Positions 8,323 to 17,774 are shown, counted from the first letter of the stretch. The stretch: DNA of 64,000 nt from Hadesarchaea archaeon (GCA_029259175.1 JAPDJH010000015.1:1-64000), one strand, 5' to 3'. Translations and numbers: made by a program. The notes: generated from the letters alone by a model not told the origin.

Positions 8323-9678
8323 ATGCCCAAAAGTCCTACCCCGAGCACCCAGCTCTGGTGGCTGGGCCCCCTAGTGATCTTCATATGCATGCTGAGCGCA
8401 ATGCTGCTCGTCGGCACTTTAACCTCGGCTTTGGGAATGGGGGCCGCAGAAGGACGGCTACAGATCGTGATAGACGATAACGTGGAGCTCGAAGGGGGAG
8501 CCACCGGCGGATGGGATTGGACCATCGTCCGACTCGAAAACCTGCACTATTCGGGCCTCCACACACTCACCATCCGCTGGATCACTGTCGATCCCACATC
8601 TGGCACCCTTTACATCGACAACCTCTCCTTCAATGATACCACCGTGGAAGACTTCGAACAAGACCCGTCGAGCTCGCAGTGGCAGTATTCCGAGAACGAC
8701 CCCGAAAACGTCCTTGACCTTGCTTTGTGTTCCGATGCTGTCTCGGGCTCCGCTCTCTGGTGTTTCCAAGCCTTCAGCACTACAGCCCCTTATAGCAACG
8801 CCCAAATCAGCAAAGAATTCGACCTGACAGGCGTCGAAAACATCGCCGTGTGGACGCGTGGCTCATGGGACATGCGCGAGATCGCCGATGTCATCTCACA
8901 CGCCGTCACCTACTCGGTTGCTCTCCTCATCGCTTATCTCCACGTGACCCGCTTCGAACGTCGAAAACGCTTCTGGGAATCTGTTGGACTGCGTCGTGAG
9001 AATGCCCTCTGGAGCGTGGTGTGGGTCTTCGCTCTCTCCGTGATCTTCACAGCCCTACTCTATATTTACTGGCAGGCGATACAGCTCTTCACCGGCACCA
9101 ATCCCCAACAGGAAATCCAAGGATTTTTCTCCGGATCCGACGAGTGGTATTACGCATATCTCGGCTTCGCCTTCTTCTTTCCCGTCGCCTTCACTGAAGA
9201 AACCATTTTCCGTGGATTCATGATCGAACGCTTTCTAGTAAAGGGGCCAACAATTGCCATCGCGCTCAGTTCTTTGCTCTTTGCCTCCCTCCACCTCTGG
9301 TACGCCTCCTTCGGTTTAACCGCTCTCCCCTTGTACGGCGGACTCTTCCTGCTGGCGTTGTGGTGGGGCTTCGTGTATTACAAAACGCGCAATATCGTTG
9401 GACTCATCCTTTTCCACGGGCTATATAACTCCGGTTTGGTTGTAGAGCACTTCTGGTCGAGCTCGGCACGCGCGTTGCTGGAATCCGGAATATTCGTCTT
9501 CGGTGTGGCCTGCCTCGGATATCTCGCCTACCTGTACCTGCGCGGTCTGTTCACCGAAATCGAAGAGCTCGTCAAGCCTTGGGAGGAAAAACTCCAATCC
9601 AAAGGACTTGTCCAGCAAGTGGGTCACGGAATTTGGAAACGTGTGCGTCTCTCCCGTTGGATCAAGCAACTAAAGTAA
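8323..9678 (+). CDS. CPBP-family intramembrane protease with extracytoplasmic domain
   Basis: 451 residues. One helix (about 12-35) is followed by a roughly 150-residue soluble segment (about 40-190) rich in beta strand and aromatic residues (TLYIDNLSFNDTTVEDFEQ), resembling a jelly-roll carbohydrate-binding fold. A multi-helix bundle with CPBP (Rce1-like) signatures follows: FTEETIFRGF near 292, FASLHLW near 324 and LFHGLYN near 365, which supply the glutamate, arginine and histidines of the active site. The family cleaves or matures membrane-delivered peptides and proteins. A large domain before the protease bundle is unusual. It converges on the radical SAM gene, with stops one base apart. 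The preceding transcarbamylase ends five bases before its ATG, so cotranscription is likely. Confidence 0.75.
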   Translation: MPKSPTPSTQLWWLGPLVIFICMLSAMLLVGTLTSALGMGAAEGRLQIVIDDNVELEGGATGGWDWTIVRLENLHYSGLHTLTIRWITVDPTSGTLYIDNLSFNDTTVEDFEQDPSSSQWQYSENDPENVLDLALCSDAVSGSALWCFQAFSTTAPYSNAQISKEFDLTGVENIAVWTRGSWDMREIADVISHAVTYSVALLIAYLHVTRFERRKRFWESVGLRRENALWSVVWVFALSVIFTALLYIYWQAIQLFTGTNPQQEIQGFFSGSDEWYYAYLGFAFFFPVAFTEETIFRGFMIERFLVKGPTIAIALSSLLFASLHLWYASFGLTALPLYGGLFLLALWWGFVYYKTRNIVGLILFHGLYNSGLVVEHFWSSSARALLESGIFVFGVACLGYLAYLYLRGLFTEIEELVKPWEEKLQSKGLVQQVGHGIWKRVRLSRWIKQLK

Positions 9679-9679
9679 T

Positions 9680-10792
9680 CTATGGAATTATCTCACAGCC
9701 GTTAAACTCCAAAAACTGGAAATCTTCATATTTGACTACACCACTCTTGATAAGTCCTCTTATCTGCGGAAGTGTACGTCTTAGTGAGTTTACAAGATTC
9801 TCCACAGTCTTGCACACCAAGCGATACGAGCTCCAACTCCAGCGCTTGAGAACATTAGCATAAAGACATCGTCCGCCACACCAACGATAGATATGACAAT
9901 CGTGACACCGATCACCAACAAATACTTCGGGAAGACCAATCGGGCTAGAGTTCCTGATATCTCCTAAATAGAACTCCCGCATCCCCCACATGCTCGGGCA
10001 GGGAATTATCCGTCCATCTGTCTGAATCGCATAATTGGCCCACCCAGCTCCACACCTGAGTTTGCTCGGCTTGCCTTCCAACAACGACTTGGCAATCCCT
10101 AAAAACGGGTAGATGCGCAGAACTTTTCCTTTCTTCATCTGGTCTACCCAAAACCGAACGAGCCTTCTAATCCCTGGATTGTAGCTGTCCTCAACCCATC
10201 GCTCAAAATCACGGCGCTCGAAATCGTTCCAGAACCCAGCGTTGAGCTGCCAGTGAACGGACGGAAAGCTGAACTCGTCGTTGTCGAGCAACCAGCGCAC
10301 CTCTTCATATATGTCCACGGGCTCCATCACAGTCATTCGCGCAATCAGCTCTCCCCCGAATCCCTGCTTCACAACGTGCCGAACGTTCATTATCACTTTC
10401 TTGAAAGTGCCCGCACCCCGGAAAAAATCGGTGGTGCTCTCGCGACCATCCACCGAAACCGCGATCGTGTGCAATCGCCTAATGTAGTTGGCATCCAGTT
10501 CGTGAAGCAGGGTTCCGTTGGTTTGGATCAGAAAGCGTTTGGCTGGGACGCGATCCATTATCTGTTTGATTCTATCGATCTGCAGGAGTGGTTCCCCCCC
10601 ATAAAATATCAACGAACAATCAGGATCCAGCGAGCAAAACCGTGCCAGATCATTCACATCATACGAGATCTCGGATGGCAAATCATAATCAAACGATACG
10701 CCCACATCAACACCGATATCGCGCACAGCTTCCTCATAACAATACTTGCACCGCAGATTGCAGTCGGTGGTGATGATCAAGTGAAAGAACAT
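9680..10792 (-). CDS. Peptide-modifying radical SAM enzyme with SPASM domain
   Basis: 370 residues. The N-terminus has the radical SAM cluster motif CNLRCKYC. The C-terminal part has a SPASM arrangement: C, 18 residues, C, then CHDCHIYRWCGGRC (CX2CX5CX3C) and a final cysteine, enough for two auxiliary 4Fe-4S clusters. The tail FNGCEIIP and overall layout recall the AF0577-type putative peptide-modifying group, from memory. Such enzymes install crosslinks or other changes on ribosomally made peptides or proteins. The ATG lies 16 bases inside the 3' end of the surface-protein gene, so translation of the two is probably coupled. I see no short precursor-peptide gene nearby; the upstream surface protein is the obvious candidate substrate, but this is inference. 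Confidence 0.8.
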   Translation of the reverse strand: MFFHLIITTDCNLRCKYCYEEAVRDIGVDVGVSFDYDLPSEISYDVNDLARFCSLDPDCSLIFYGGEPLLQIDRIKQIMDRVPAKRFLIQTNGTLLHELDANYIRRLHTIAVSVDGRESTTDFFRGAGTFKKVIMNVRHVVKQGFGGELIARMTVMEPVDIYEEVRWLLDNDEFSFPSVHWQLNAGFWNDFERRDFERWVEDSYNPGIRRLVRFWVDQMKKGKVLRIYPFLGIAKSLLEGKPSKLRCGAGWANYAIQTDGRIIPCPSMWGMREFYLGDIRNSSPIGLPEVFVGDRCHDCHIYRWCGGRCLYANVLKRWSWSSYRLVCKTVENLVNSLRRTLPQIRGLIKSGVVKYEDFQFLEFNGCEIIP

Positions 10793-13700
10793 TCATCCAC
10801 CTCGCGCCGTCTTTTTTTGTTCCTGAGCTTTTCTGCCAGCGGAAAGAGCAACTCATAGTATTCGTCAATAATCGTGCTTCTCCTGACGCTCGGGGCGGCT
10901 ATCTGGATCGGCTTCACCTTTCTCCGCATCCCAATCGAGCGACGCGTCACGAAATAGAGTGCCGCTACGCCGGATCCCATTCCGAACATGACCAAAACCG
11001 GCACGCCGCCGTCCGGGACAGAAGAGACCAGCTCCACCCGTTTCGAATCCAGCACCGCACCGGCCAGATCACTCAGAACCACCTCCGTCTCCCCCTGAAT
11101 CGTTTCCGGAAGGGGGAGGTAGATGCATCTCACCGAGTTTTCACCGGGCGCTGCTACAACCGAAAAGGAAACTTCAGCGTCCCCTACTTTCAGAACCAGC
11201 GTTCGCTCCACCGGGTGGTCTGAAGGATTCTGGACCAACACATCCAGACCGACGAAGCCATCTCGGATTTCGAGCGGCCCCCGGAGCAACAATGTGAACG
11301 ACGGAGCTGGAGCCGCAATGCCGATCGCGAACCGCGAAAAGGAGTGAACCGACGCCCGGTATCGGACCCGCTCGCGGTCCTGCCCAATGATTTCGGTCGG
11401 CAGCTCGATCACGTTGTTATCTCCGAGTTCGAAAAGATGTACATCTTCCGGATAACCACGCGCCTCGATCCACTCGCGCACAACCGTGAACTCGAGGCTT
11501 CCACCAGAATGCGTGATCCCAGAACCCAAAATTTCGAACACAGCATATGCCTCCAGCTCCGGGACACACCCGGCATTTTCCTCACCCACAAGCACCACCG
11601 AGCCTTGCCCGTCCACGGCGTCAATCATCAAAACCATTTTAGTGACCGCGTGATTAGAAAACTGGAGCTCGGCTTCGCCCATTGCTGTGACCAACTCCAC
11701 ATTGGGCAGGTCAACTGTAAAAGCCTCAAGCGCTACGGCAGAGTTCCCATGAACATCGCTTGCCGAAACCACCAATGAGTGGGGTCCCTCCGAGAGGTCA
11801 GAGAGCTCAGCAATCAGATGATCACCGGCCCATTCGAACCCGATCGGAGTGTTGTCGAGCATAACAACTATCGAATCCACGTCGATTTCGGAGTTGTCCT
11901 CTATCGTAACTTCAAGCGAAAACCGCATCGAACACAAGGTTTCGGGCAGATGGAACTCGAGTAGCGGAGATTCTGAATCCGAAACCGACGAGACTTCCAC
12001 GCCCGAGTTCGTGTCTCCAACGGATTGACTAGTTTCTGATTTCAAACTGAAGGACGCTAACACCCAATCAGACCATTCGAGCCCGTCGAATACGGACACG
12101 CCCGCGTAGTACACAACACCTCGGGAGAGATCCGGTCCTTGGTAACGGAGCGAGTTATCAAATCCTGATCCCTCATAAAACCACACGTCATCAGTCCCTG
12201 CCGAGGTCCCTACCTTCACCCGATATTTCATTTGCCGATCGTTATCGGCATCAGAATAGCTCCAGCTGAAAACGGGTTCTTGCGTTTCAAGCCCCGCGGG
12301 ATTGCTTTTGCCGTTCACCAAGAGTTCGCACACTTGAGGGAGCTGGTTTACGATGAAGGAAGCCCGCGTCCAACGCTCGGCGTTGTCGGCGTTCTGCCAC
12401 TCCAACTGTGAATCTCGAACAACCACGCGAACATAATAGGTTTGCCCGCGGATCAGTTCCAGTCCATCATAGATTTTTTCGTGCGTGGTGTGTCCCTCTC
12501 CGCTCCAATCCCACAGATCGTTGTTGTCCGGCGTGCTCCCGACCTGTATCCTGACACCAAGCTGCGAATCGTTTGGGTTATTATCGTGGAAAGACCAAGC
12601 AAAAGTCGGAGTGAGACCGACCTTAGCTGGCAAGAGCCTATTATCTGCTTTCAGCTCGGCGGCAATGGGGAGAATGTTAAACCGGAAAGTCTGGCTCCGA
12701 ACCTCCCAGAGCGGCCGATCTGCGTTATCAAAGACCGAAAGAGCCTTGTATCCTGATTCGATTTTTGCCGAGTGCGGCACGACGATAGTTCCGGATCCGT
12801 TCGAAATTGTCCCTCTTATCTCTGCGTTCTCTGGGAGGTAAACGGTACCATTCGCAGCACCGCCGTCGGATGCCCACTCTCCATCGAAAATCACTATCGT
12901 TCTGTCTTCTTCTCTATCCACTACATAATTGAGCAACCTCAGGTTGTCCCCTTCGACTTGGTAGGTGACGACCTGGGAAACACCATCGAGTACACCATCT
13001 CTAGCCCACGCGCAGATGCGTCCCTTATCTCCGCGACGCAAACGGACTGGCGAGACAAGCCCGTAGTCTTTGGAAAAAGAGTTGTCACCGAAATCCGCGA
13101 CGATCTCTCCTTGGTTGTTATCGGCGATCACTACATTGTTGAGGCTCGTAAGCTGGTTTTCATAAATCCTGAACGCGCTCCCGCTCACCTCGAGCTGCCA
13201 GATCGGAGTGTTGTCTGCGACGGATAGATCGACCCTCAAATCGTTCACGACGAACAGATCCGCACCCATCCCGTCGAAGTTCTCGTTATCAGTCGTCCCA
13301 TAATTGTCGGAAACCCACACCTGCACATCAAACAGACCCAGGGCCGCATCTGGAAGAGAGTCTGCCGGATCGTAGAGGTAATAGAACACCCGTGTGTTTT
13401 CATCCACTTCCGCGTAGTCTGAAAAGGCCACATTTTCCAATACTGGACGATTCCTCGCGTCTCGAATCCATATACGAACATTTTCGGGAGATAGAGTCGC
13501 GGCCCCGCCGCTGTCTTTCACCGTGACCGAAATCAGAGTAGCACCTGCTGCCCCTGAGGAATCAACTCTTCTGTCCACTACCTTGTTGTCACAGGCTATC
13601 GAAAGGATTTCAGGAGGAAAGCGCTCCAAACGAAAAGTCACGGAGGAATTTTCACCAAATTCTCTTATTGCTGTGACCTTCCAGAACAGGTCCCCCTCGG

Positions 13701-14853
13701 GAGGCGAAAGACTGAAAGAAGTTGAACCAACAACAAGATTCTCCACAACACTGGTGAAGGAGGGATCTCGTGCGATCGTCAACCTGTAATTGTCTGCACC
13801 TGCATCAGACCACGTGAACCGAACGGTTGGAGAATTGCAGATTGAGTTGTTTTCAGGCTCCAGCAAAAAGGGAGCTCCGCTAATATATACGGTTCCTTCG
13901 CTTCCGGGAGCACCCTTGGCCGAAGCACGCGAAGTGTTTCCGCTAGAACCGCCAGAAACATCGAGCGAGCCAGAAATGTCGAGCTGACCAGAAAATATTT
14001 TTATTCTGCCCCCGCCTCCTCCTCCACCAGAACCAGCGTATTGCCCAGCCGCAACCGAGCCGCCAGCCCCTCCCTTCGCACTGATGGCGCCCGAAATGTG
14101 TACCTCCTTTCCCTCAATCAATACTCCTCCTCCCGATCCACCTCCACCAGCGCAATACTCCAGTGGCGGACTCTTGCCCCCTGCCGCACCATCTGCGCTA
14201 ACCGTTCCATTAATGGTTAAATTTTCACTGGCGATCAGAACTATTTTTCCTCCCCCTCTTCCTCCAAGTGCCGAGTAGCCACTCCCGGCCAGGGTGGGAT
14301 CTGCAGAATCACCTCCTTGGCCTCCCGAACCACCATATCCTCCGCCCCCACCACCCCCAACATAGCGCACACCAGACTGACTCGAACTCCCTCCGCCCGA
14401 ACCCATCTCCACCTCGTGAGAAGAAAGAGAACCATAGGAGGATCCGCCACCGCCTCCGCCCCCTAACCCAGACACACTTTCTCCTGCTCCGGGACCGGAG
14501 GAACTAGAATAGCCCGCACCGCTCGCGCTTAGTGTTCCTTCAATCACTATGTTTTCGGCATGGATTTCTACCCATCCGTAATTCGTCCCATCGTACGCTG
14601 CAACCGTGACCGTGACCCCCGCCGCGATCTTGAACAGCCGGATGTTGTAGTGATTGCCAGCGATGGTCGTGTTTGACGTGATTATCCAGTCCTGCCCGCC
14701 GTGGTCGCCTCCATCCAGATAGGTCCAAGCACTAGCACTCGGAAGCGTCCAAAACTGCACAATCACTAAAAACAGCACGCCGCACCATATCGGCCTTGCA
14801 CCTCTAGCCTCGGATCTGCCTCCCATGAGCCCGCCTCGGAAGATTTTCCTCAT
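10777..14853 (-). CDS. Large secreted surface protein with PGF-pre-PGF domain
   Basis: 1358 residues. A signal peptide is visible (basic head, WCGVLFLVIVQFW, cleavage after SASA). Residues about 110-320 are extremely glycine/serine-rich with repeated short beta units (NGTVSADGAAGG, SGAISAKGGAGG, SGSLDVSGGSSG), suggesting a beta-helix or fibre. Several Ig/fibronectin-like beta domains follow. Residues about 1050-1178 match the archaeal PGF-pre-PGF pattern (VVREWIEARG, IELPTEIIGQD, YRASVHSFSRFAIG). One transmembrane helix (about 1281-1304) and a basic cytoplasmic tail end the protein, with no PGF-CTERM sorting motif. It lies in the envelope, facing out. Its gene overlaps the radical SAM gene downstream by 16 bp. 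Confidence 0.85.
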   Translation of the reverse strand: MRKIFRGGLMGGRSEARGARPIWCGVLFLVIVQFWTLPSASAWTYLDGGDHGGQDWIITSNTTIAGNHYNIRLFKIAAGVTVTVAAYDGTNYGWVEIHAENIVIEGTLSASGAGYSSSSGPGAGESVSGLGGGGGGGSSYGSLSSHEVEMGSGGGSSSQSGVRYVGGGGGGGYGGSGGQGGDSADPTLAGSGYSALGGRGGGKIVLIASENLTINGTVSADGAAGGKSPPLEYCAGGGGSGGGVLIEGKEVHISGAISAKGGAGGSVAAGQYAGSGGGGGGGRIKIFSGQLDISGSLDVSGGSSGNTSRASAKGAPGSEGTVYISGAPFLLEPENNSICNSPTVRFTWSDAGADNYRLTIARDPSFTSVVENLVVGSTSFSLSPPEGDLFWKVTAIREFGENSSVTFRLERFPPEILSIACDNKVVDRRVDSSGAAGATLISVTVKDSGGAATLSPENVRIWIRDARNRPVLENVAFSDYAEVDENTRVFYYLYDPADSLPDAALGLFDVQVWVSDNYGTTDNENFDGMGADLFVVNDLRVDLSVADNTPIWQLEVSGSAFRIYENQLTSLNNVVIADNNQGEIVADFGDNSFSKDYGLVSPVRLRRGDKGRICAWARDGVLDGVSQVVTYQVEGDNLRLLNYVVDREEDRTIVIFDGEWASDGGAANGTVYLPENAEIRGTISNGSGTIVVPHSAKIESGYKALSVFDNADRPLWEVRSQTFRFNILPIAAELKADNRLLPAKVGLTPTFAWSFHDNNPNDSQLGVRIQVGSTPDNNDLWDWSGEGHTTHEKIYDGLELIRGQTYYVRVVVRDSQLEWQNADNAERWTRASFIVNQLPQVCELLVNGKSNPAGLETQEPVFSWSYSDADNDRQMKYRVKVGTSAGTDDVWFYEGSGFDNSLRYQGPDLSRGVVYYAGVSVFDGLEWSDWVLASFSLKSETSQSVGDTNSGVEVSSVSDSESPLLEFHLPETLCSMRFSLEVTIEDNSEIDVDSIVVMLDNTPIGFEWAGDHLIAELSDLSEGPHSLVVSASDVHGNSAVALEAFTVDLPNVELVTAMGEAELQFSNHAVTKMVLMIDAVDGQGSVVLVGEENAGCVPELEAYAVFEILGSGITHSGGSLEFTVVREWIEARGYPEDVHLFELGDNNVIELPTEIIGQDRERVRYRASVHSFSRFAIGIAAPAPSFTLLLRGPLEIRDGFVGLDVLVQNPSDHPVERTLVLKVGDAEVSFSVVAAPGENSVRCIYLPLPETIQGETEVVLSDLAGAVLDSKRVELVSSVPDGGVPVLVMFGMGSGVAALYFVTRRSIGMRRKVKPIQIAAPSVRRSTIIDEYYELLFPLAEKLRNKKRRREVDECSFT

Positions 14854-14896
14854 CGGCCAGCCCGATGAGACTAGAAAATTTTTAGTCCACCCCTAT

Positions 14897-15901
14897 TTAA
14901 ACCGTTTTGCTCTTCCACTTCCGAGGATAAGTCCCGGGCCGCATGACCACTCGCTCGGGTCTAGCCACTATCCCGTGTTCAGCCTCTAGCATTTGTTCCG
15001 AAGTCATTTGTGCTCTCGCCAACTCGATGAGTTCCCCTTTCAGCGTGAGCACTGCGATCAAATCTCCTCTTCTGATATCTGAACTCAGTTCCAGTACTCC
15101 GGGCGCCGCCAGCTCAGCCCCGTGACATAGTGCATCGACAGCACCGTCTCGCACAACGACTTTGGGCAGGTGCCGAACAGCCACCTCGATGGGGAGAATG
15201 ACACGTCTAAGGGGTTCTTCGCGTCCGTTTTCTTTCCAAGCCGCATAAGCGTCGGCCAAATCTTGAAGCTTTACACAATTTTCCTCAGAGAAAGGCCCCG
15301 TCCGAGTTCGGCGGAGTTCTTGCATGTGTGCGCCCACTCCTAGTGCTTCTCCAACATCGTGGCACAGTTTGCGCATGTAAGTGCCCGCTTCGCACCCCAC
15401 CCGCACCAAGACATTCCGACCTTCCCGTTCAAGCAGCTCGATGTAGTAAATATTTCTAATACGCAGTTTGCGTCTTACAGCTGCCCTCACCGGCGGGCGC
15501 TGATAAATCTCTCCAGTAAACTCTTTCAACACCTCTCTCAGCCGCTCCTCTCCCACATCCCCGTGAAGCTTCATCACACATACATACTCTTTCCCGGCCG
15601 GAAGCAGAACCTGAATTGCTTTCGTGGCGTCTTCCAGAGCCACCGGCAGAACCCCGCTAACCGCCGGATCCAAGGTGCCCCCGTGTCCCGCCTTCCGCAC
15701 TTGGAGGATTCGTTTTACCCAAGACACTATCTCATGTGAAGTGGGGCCCCGAGGTTTGTCCAGATTGATTACTCCAAGCCTCATCAACTCGTGAATATCG
15801 CGTTCCTCCGGTTTGCATCCATACCGCGAATCGGTCACATCAGACGCTTTAACTAACCGCTTCCGTTTTTTGTCGGACGGTAAGAAACCCAACCAAAACA
15901 C
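14897..15901 (-). CDS. cbf5: Cbf5/dyskerin-type pseudouridine synthase
   Basis: 334 residues. This is the catalytic subunit of box H/ACA RNPs; in archaea it also makes pseudouridine 55 in tRNA. The TruB core is clear: INLDKPRGPTSHEIV, then KAGHGGTLDP with the catalytic aspartate, and the AGTYMRKLCHD segment. A PUA domain follows (VVVRDGAVDALCHGAELAAPG). The listed GTG starts MFWLGF; a TTG at 15892, better spaced from AAGGTG, is equally possible. It is the last gene of the ribosomal superoperon, two bases after L14e, the standard archaeal order. Confidence 0.95.
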   Translation of the reverse strand: MFWLGFLPSDKKRKRLVKASDVTDSRYGCKPEERDIHELMRLGVINLDKPRGPTSHEIVSWVKRILQVRKAGHGGTLDPAVSGVLPVALEDATKAIQVLLPAGKEYVCVMKLHGDVGEERLREVLKEFTGEIYQRPPVRAAVRRKLRIRNIYYIELLEREGRNVLVRVGCEAGTYMRKLCHDVGEALGVGAHMQELRRTRTGPFSEENCVKLQDLADAYAAWKENGREEPLRRVILPIEVAVRHLPKVVVRDGAVDALCHGAELAAPGVLELSSDIRRGDLIAVLTLKGELIELARAQMTSEQMLEAEHGIVARPERVVMRPGTYPRKWKSKTV

Positions 15902-15903
15902 CT

Positions 15904-16134
15904 TTAGTGTAGCCCTGCGCTCTCCATCGCTTGCTTGACCGTTGCGTCGTCAGCGCCTTTGGGGATATCCAACTTTTTGTCGGTGGGCTCCAAATGAGCA
16001 ATGTTGCATCTCCGTCTCCTCACCTTTGGACCCACAACCAACACAAAGTTCTGATCCAACACATCCACGACTACGCAGTACTCCCCTGCCTCCCGCCCAG
16101 CCGTCTTTACACACACCCTTCCAACTTCCAGCAC
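15904..16134 (-). CDS. rpl14e: Ribosomal protein L14e
   Basis: 76 residues with the family opening LEVGRVCVKTAGREAGEYCVVVD, an SH3-like barrel of the large subunit. The GTG at 16134 is preferred because GGAGGTGA lies five bases before it; the GTG at 16143 overlaps the cmk stop and would add three residues. Located between cmk and cbf5, as in many archaea. Confidence 0.9.
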   Translation of the reverse strand: MLEVGRVCVKTAGREAGEYCVVVDVLDQNFVLVVGPKVRRRRCNIAHLEPTDKKLDIPKGADDATVKQAMESAGLH

Positions 16135-16139
16135 CTCGT

Positions 16140-16673
16140 TCACCTCCGCTTGACCTTTGTCGAAACCACCGTCTCAAGAATCTTCTTCATTTCCTTAATC
16201 GAGAATTTTTCAGTATTTAAAACTATATCGAACGGAGAGTAATCATTAGTATCTATTCGGTAGAAGCGCTTGAACCTCTTGGCTTCGCTTTTCTCACGAT
16301 ATCGCGTCTCTCTCATGACCTCCCGATACGACCGCCCCTCTCTTCTCGCGATCCGCTGAACCCGCACACGCAGGGGGGCTGTGAGCAAAATCTTCAAGTC
16401 GGCGTTTTTAGCCATCCACCCAGCAAGTTTTGCATCTATCAACACATTGTCGCCTTTGGCTTCCCGAACAGTCCGCTTGTCGATCATCAAATCGATTTCA
16501 GGATGACGCTCAGCATATTTGGAAAATTCTTCCAAGCTCATGCCTCGCTCAGCAGCCATCTTCCGAAAAACATCGCCGGCGCACACGTAACGCAGGCCAA
16601 ACTTCTTTGCTAGATATTTGGCCACCGTAGTTTTGCCGGCTCCGTGCAATCCGCTGATGGCGATGACCACCAT
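16140..16673 (-). CDS. cmk: Archaeal cytidylate kinase
   Basis: 177 residues. It phosphorylates CMP and dCMP with ATP. A P-loop (GLHGAGKTT) opens the protein, followed by LIDAKLAGWMA and the lid segment RIARREGRSYREV characteristic of archaeal CMP kinases. The ATG at 16673 lies two bases after the L34e stop. A longer open frame upstream merely runs antiparallel-free through L34e in another phase and is not coding. Stop overlaps the region of the L14e start. Confidence 0.93.
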   Translation of the reverse strand: MVVIAISGLHGAGKTTVAKYLAKKFGLRYVCAGDVFRKMAAERGMSLEEFSKYAERHPEIDLMIDKRTVREAKGDNVLIDAKLAGWMAKNADLKILLTAPLRVRVQRIARREGRSYREVMRETRYREKSEAKRFKRFYRIDTNDYSPFDIVLNTEKFSIKEMKKILETVVSTKVKRR

Positions 16674-16675
16674 CC

Positions 16676-16945
16676 CTATCCGGCCCGCACCTTCGCTTTT
16701 ATAACATTTCGCGCGCAAGATGGGCAAAGATTTCCACCATAAGGCCGGTTGGGACGGCGCGAGCTCCGGGCCAACGCTCTCAGCTTTGCCGGTCTCACAC
16801 GTGGTACACCACTGAGCGGACGACCACACATCCAGCACACCGGCGGCTTGGTCTTCTTCTGCCGATAGTGAACAACCGACCTGCCACCCGGTGTTCGCAC
16901 CCATACTCGTCTTACACCTTTCGTCCTCTGACTAGGTCGAGGCAC
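16676..16945 (-). CDS. rpl34e: Ribosomal protein L34e
   Basis: 89 residues; large-subunit zinc protein with CWMCG and CPSC pairs visible. Starts with GTG at 16945, preceded by GGAGGCGA. The start overlaps the end of the upstream insertase gene by 14 bp, and the stop is two bases before cmk, indicating coupled translation. Confidence 0.93.
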   Translation of the reverse strand: MPRPSQRTKGVRRVWVRTPGGRSVVHYRQKKTKPPVCWMCGRPLSGVPRVRPAKLRALARSSRRPNRPYGGNLCPSCARNVIKAKVRAG

Positions 16946-17774
16946 TTTGCTCGCCTCCTTCAGCCTGCGGAGAAGGTGAGGCCTCTGGCAATAACAACGC
17001 GCGCAACACAGTTGAAAACATCAAGAAGGTGAGCAGATACCACCAGCCGAATCCGCACGCTACCCACTGCCCGTAGATCGGCAAAAGAATCGAGAAGGGA
17101 AGCCAAGCAACGACCCAGCCGCGGAACGTCCCTGCGAGCAAATACCACAAAACCATCAATGGTATAAAATAGTAGAACGCTGGCTTCATGGTCTCTGTCA
17201 TCACTACCATGTTTTTTTGCTGGATCTCCTTCAAGCGTGGCTCCAGCTTGTGTAATTTCTTTCGGTCTTGCCTTCGAAGGATTTCTCGGTATTCCTTCAT
17301 GAACTGAGAGACCTCAGCTCGGTAGCGATTAACAAGCTCCCAGTTGACCACTCGCTTGTTGAGCAGCGTTATCCCAAGAGAGAGCAGGAACGTTATCCCA
17401 GCAATAATAAAAATAGCGTAGCTGTACAGGGGGGAAACCGAAATCCCCAACAGTCCTGCAGCCTCGATCACGTCACGCTTTAGCGCGAAAATATTTTCCT
17501 CGCTCGGCGACTGCGAAACAGAATCAAATGAACTCAAAATCCTTTGATGAAGCTCGTTATCGATGTTTTCAACTGCTGCGAATTTTTCAGCGTACACACT
17601 TTTGGCATTCGAGATGAGAGAACCTGCCCCTCCCCCTTTCCGTAAAGCTACAACGGCGGAGTCGAGAGTTTTTACTATCGCTTCTAGATCTCCAGAATCT
17701 GCTTGCTGAGCAGCAGCTACCGGGAGCAACGGTATAATCAACACGATCGCGAGCACAGCTGCCCAGTATCGCAT
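16932..17774 (-). CDS. DUF106/EMC3-type membrane insertase (archaeal Oxa1-like)
   Basis: 280 residues. A signal-like hydrophobic head (residues 4-22) and a helical extracytoplasmic segment lead into the DUF106 core. The core has a helix (YSYAIFIIAGITFLLSLGI), a cytoplasmic coiled coil rich in Arg/Lys/Glu (EYREILRRQDRKKLHKLEPRL), the QQKNMVVMTETMKP segment and further helices. The family belongs to the YidC/Oxa1/Get1/EMC3 superfamily that inserts membrane proteins. Position right after secY and adk is the conserved archaeal order. The ATG at 17774 follows GAGGTGA; a GTG at 17783 overlaps the adk stop. The tail is Ser/Pro/Glu-rich and cytoplasmic. Confidence 0.88.
   Translation of the reverse strand: MRYWAAVLAIVLIIPLLPVAAAQQADSGDLEAIVKTLDSAVVALRKGGGAGSLISNAKSVYAEKFAAVENIDNELHQRILSSFDSVSQSPSEENIFALKRDVIEAAGLLGISVSPLYSYAIFIIAGITFLLSLGITLLNKRVVNWELVNRYRAEVSQFMKEYREILRRQDRKKLHKLEPRLKEIQQKNMVVMTETMKPAFYYFIPLMVLWYLLAGTFRGWVVAWLPFSILLPIYGQWVACGFGWWYLLTFLMFSTVLRALLLPEASPSPQAEGGEQSAST

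Noticed and set aside
13779-14507. Glycine-rich DNA as a tandem repeat or low-complexity artefact.
   Set aside because: The codons are varied and the frame continues cleanly from signal peptide to later domains, so it is a real Gly/Ser-rich protein region.
16674-16904. A 77-codon extension of cytidylate kinase.
   Set aside because: It overlaps L34e in another phase; the P-loop protein starts at 16673 as in homologues.
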